DNA of 64,000 nucleotides from JAKVAV01 sp047632755. Its GTDB lineage: Bacteria > Bacteroidota > Bacteroidia > Flavobacteriales_D > Cryomorphaceae. The position numbers and the translations under genes were made by a program. The DNA is taken from assembly GCA_047632755.1 (NCBI GenBank), contig JBLIDT010000004.1, positions 119,134-183,133 of the forward strand. Direction: 5' to 3'. This document shows, one piece after another, positions 62,868 through 64,000 of the stretch. The notes beneath the pieces are model-generated. The model made no database searches. It saw nothing but the letters and a program-made list of their open reading frames with translations, and was not told the origin of the DNA. Each line of letters starts with the position of its first letter. Position 1 is the first letter of the stretch.

Positions 62868-64000
62868 ATGCCCATAACTACCATTCGAATTAAGGACTTT
62901 TTATTGCTCATTTTTTGTGCTTTAACGCTGACCGGCTTTTCTCAAAGTGAGATTAACGGAAAGGTTTTAAATGATTCAGGGGAGGCCTTGCTTTACGCCA
63001 ATGTGGTTCTCTTTTCGGCTGCCGATACTGGCTTCATCAAAGGAGCTGTAAGCAATCAGGACGGTGAGTTCAATTTTTCATCAGTTGCCACAGGAAGTTA
63101 CTTCTGTGAAGCGAGTATGGTGGGTTTCACCAAGAGTGGTACGGATGTGTTTTCTATTGATGGATCTTCGGGAAATTTTGACCTTGGTGAGATCGCATTG
63201 AGCGACAATCTGGAATTGAAAGAAGTGGAAATTGTCGCTCAGAAATCCATGATCGAGGTACGCCCCGATAAGATGGTATTCAACGTGGCAGCTACTCCCA
63301 GCGTTTCGGGTATTGATGCTTTGGAGTTATTGCGAAGAGCGCCCGGTGTCAATGTGGATATGGACAACAATATCGCATTGCTGGGCAAATCGGGAGTGCG
63401 GATTTTCATCAATGGAAGACCCACGCGTCTTTCGGGAAATGATCTGGCCAACCTCCTTCAAAACATGGGTTCGGACAATATTGAAGACATTGAGATCATT
63501 TCCAATCCTTCTTCAAAATATGAAGCTGAAGGCGATGCGGGGATCATCAATATCAACTTAAAGAAGAATGTCGCAACGGGTTTTAACGGAAGTGCAGTGG
63601 CTTCACTTACACAAGGAGACTATTTTCGAAATAACCAAAGTGTGAATCTCAACTACGGCGGCGAAAAGCTGAAGGCAAGCCTTGGTGTGAGTCGGGTTGA
63701 CAATGAGACCTACGACGACTTTCGGGAAACAAGATTGCAGAATGGCTATTCATTTGAACTCGCATCAGATCAAATCAGAAATTTTGATGGCTATACTGTC
63801 ACCACTGGTTTGGAGTACACATTGAATGAGAAGCACAGCTTGAGTTTTTCGGGGAACGCTATTCTCAATTCCAACGACGATGATCTCGAGAGCACCACAT
63901 TCATTTCCCTTCTTGAAACTGGGGCCTTGGACGAGATTCTGAAGTCAGAGACTTTGCTCGATCAAGAATCGTCGAATTACAACTTCAACCTGAACTACCA
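62868..64000 (+). CDS. TonB-dependent receptor-like outer membrane barrel protein, 3' end outside the window
   Basis: About 377 codons visible without a stop. From the ATG at 62868 (an in-frame ATG at 62820 exists), MPITTIRIKDFLLLIFCALT is followed by GFSQ, a signal peptide, then a carboxypeptidase-regulatory-like domain (NGKVLNDSGEALLYANVVLF), a plug domain (DALELLRRAPGVNVDMDNNI, ALLGKSGVRIFINGRPTRL) and the beginning of the barrel. This is the outer-membrane beta-barrel family with a TonB-like plug. The gene leaves the right edge. Confidence 0.85.
   Translation, partial: MPITTIRIKDFLLLIFCALTLTGFSQSEINGKVLNDSGEALLYANVVLFSAADTGFIKGAVSNQDGEFNFSSVATGSYFCEASMVGFTKSGTDVFSIDGSSGNFDLGEIALSDNLELKEVEIVAQKSMIEVRPDKMVFNVAATPSVSGIDALELLRRAPGVNVDMDNNIALLGKSGVRIFINGRPTRLSGNDLANLLQNMGSDNIEDIEIISNPSSKYEAEGDAGIININLKKNVATGFNGSAVASLTQGDYFRNNQSVNLNYGGEKLKASLGVSRVDNETYDDFRETRLQNGYSFELASDQIRNFDGYTVTTGLEYTLNEKHSLSFSGNAILNSNDDDLESTTFISLLETGALDEILKSETLLDQESSNYNFNLNY

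Overview
The window is chromosomal DNA of a member of the Bacteroidota, most likely a flavobacterium-like lineage (Flavobacteriales, Cryomorphaceae/Schleiferiaceae-type). The evidence is type IX secretion (T9SS) sorting domains, a PorP/SprF protein, TonB-dependent receptors with carboxypeptidase-regulatory-like N-termini, a TonB receptor/DUF4249 pair, a DUF4295 ribosomal protein after rpmB-rpmG, a DnaE with a fused N-terminal proofreading exonuclease, and promoters with TAnnTTTG -7 boxes. No phage, plasmid or conjugative module is visible. The window is mostly housekeeping DNA with small mobile or repetitive pieces between genes.

Layout. 1-10 kb, mostly minus strand: the start of murQ at the left edge, a T9SS-secreted esterase-like protein, a large TonB receptor, a fused E1 alpha/beta 2-oxoacid dehydrogenase, a small membrane protein and a PadR-PspC envelope-stress pair. 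10-21.7 kb, plus strand: a small lipoprotein, cinA, rpmB-rpmG-DUF4295, ftsY-rimO, a PIN toxin with a damaged partner gene, ettA, hisS-hutH, a membrane protein and an alpha/beta hydrolase. 21.9-25.1 kb: a TonB receptor and its DUF4249 lipoprotein. 25.4-34 kb, minus strand: a DASS anion symporter, a DUF4159 protein, rsmE, pckA, a DUF423 protein, and a three-gene lipoprotein operon of CsgG-like and LPP20-like proteins. 34-39 kb: a saccharopine-dehydrogenase-like enzyme, a lipoprotein, and trmN6, rimM and an rpsP with a long repetitive tail. 39-42.4 kb: an HD hydrolase, a T9SS beta-propeller protein and a REP-associated Y1 transposase between two copies of a palindromic repeat. 42.5-48.4 kb: dnaE, trxA, a DUF58 protein and tRNA-Asp. 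48.6-58 kb, minus strand: porP/sprF with a giant T9SS type B substrate, three tandem paralogous lipoproteins and a monomeric NADP-isocitrate dehydrogenase. 58.2-64 kb, plus strand: a BNR/sortilin-like repeat protein, a flavoprotein and a TonB-type outer membrane barrel protein cut by the right edge.

How the genes work together. Translation and ribosome assembly are heavily represented (L28, L33, DUF4295/bL38, S16, RimM, RimO, EttA, RsmE, TrmN6, HisS, FtsY). Surface biology is represented by T9SS cargo, PorP/SprF and TonB receptors. The signals least explained by gene content are a family of palindromic intergenic elements placed at 3' ends of minus-strand genes, two diverged ~95-bp repeats on either side of the PIN toxin, the REP/RAYT unit, the repetitive S16 tail, the decayed PHP site of DnaE, and two lipoprotein clusters of unknown role.
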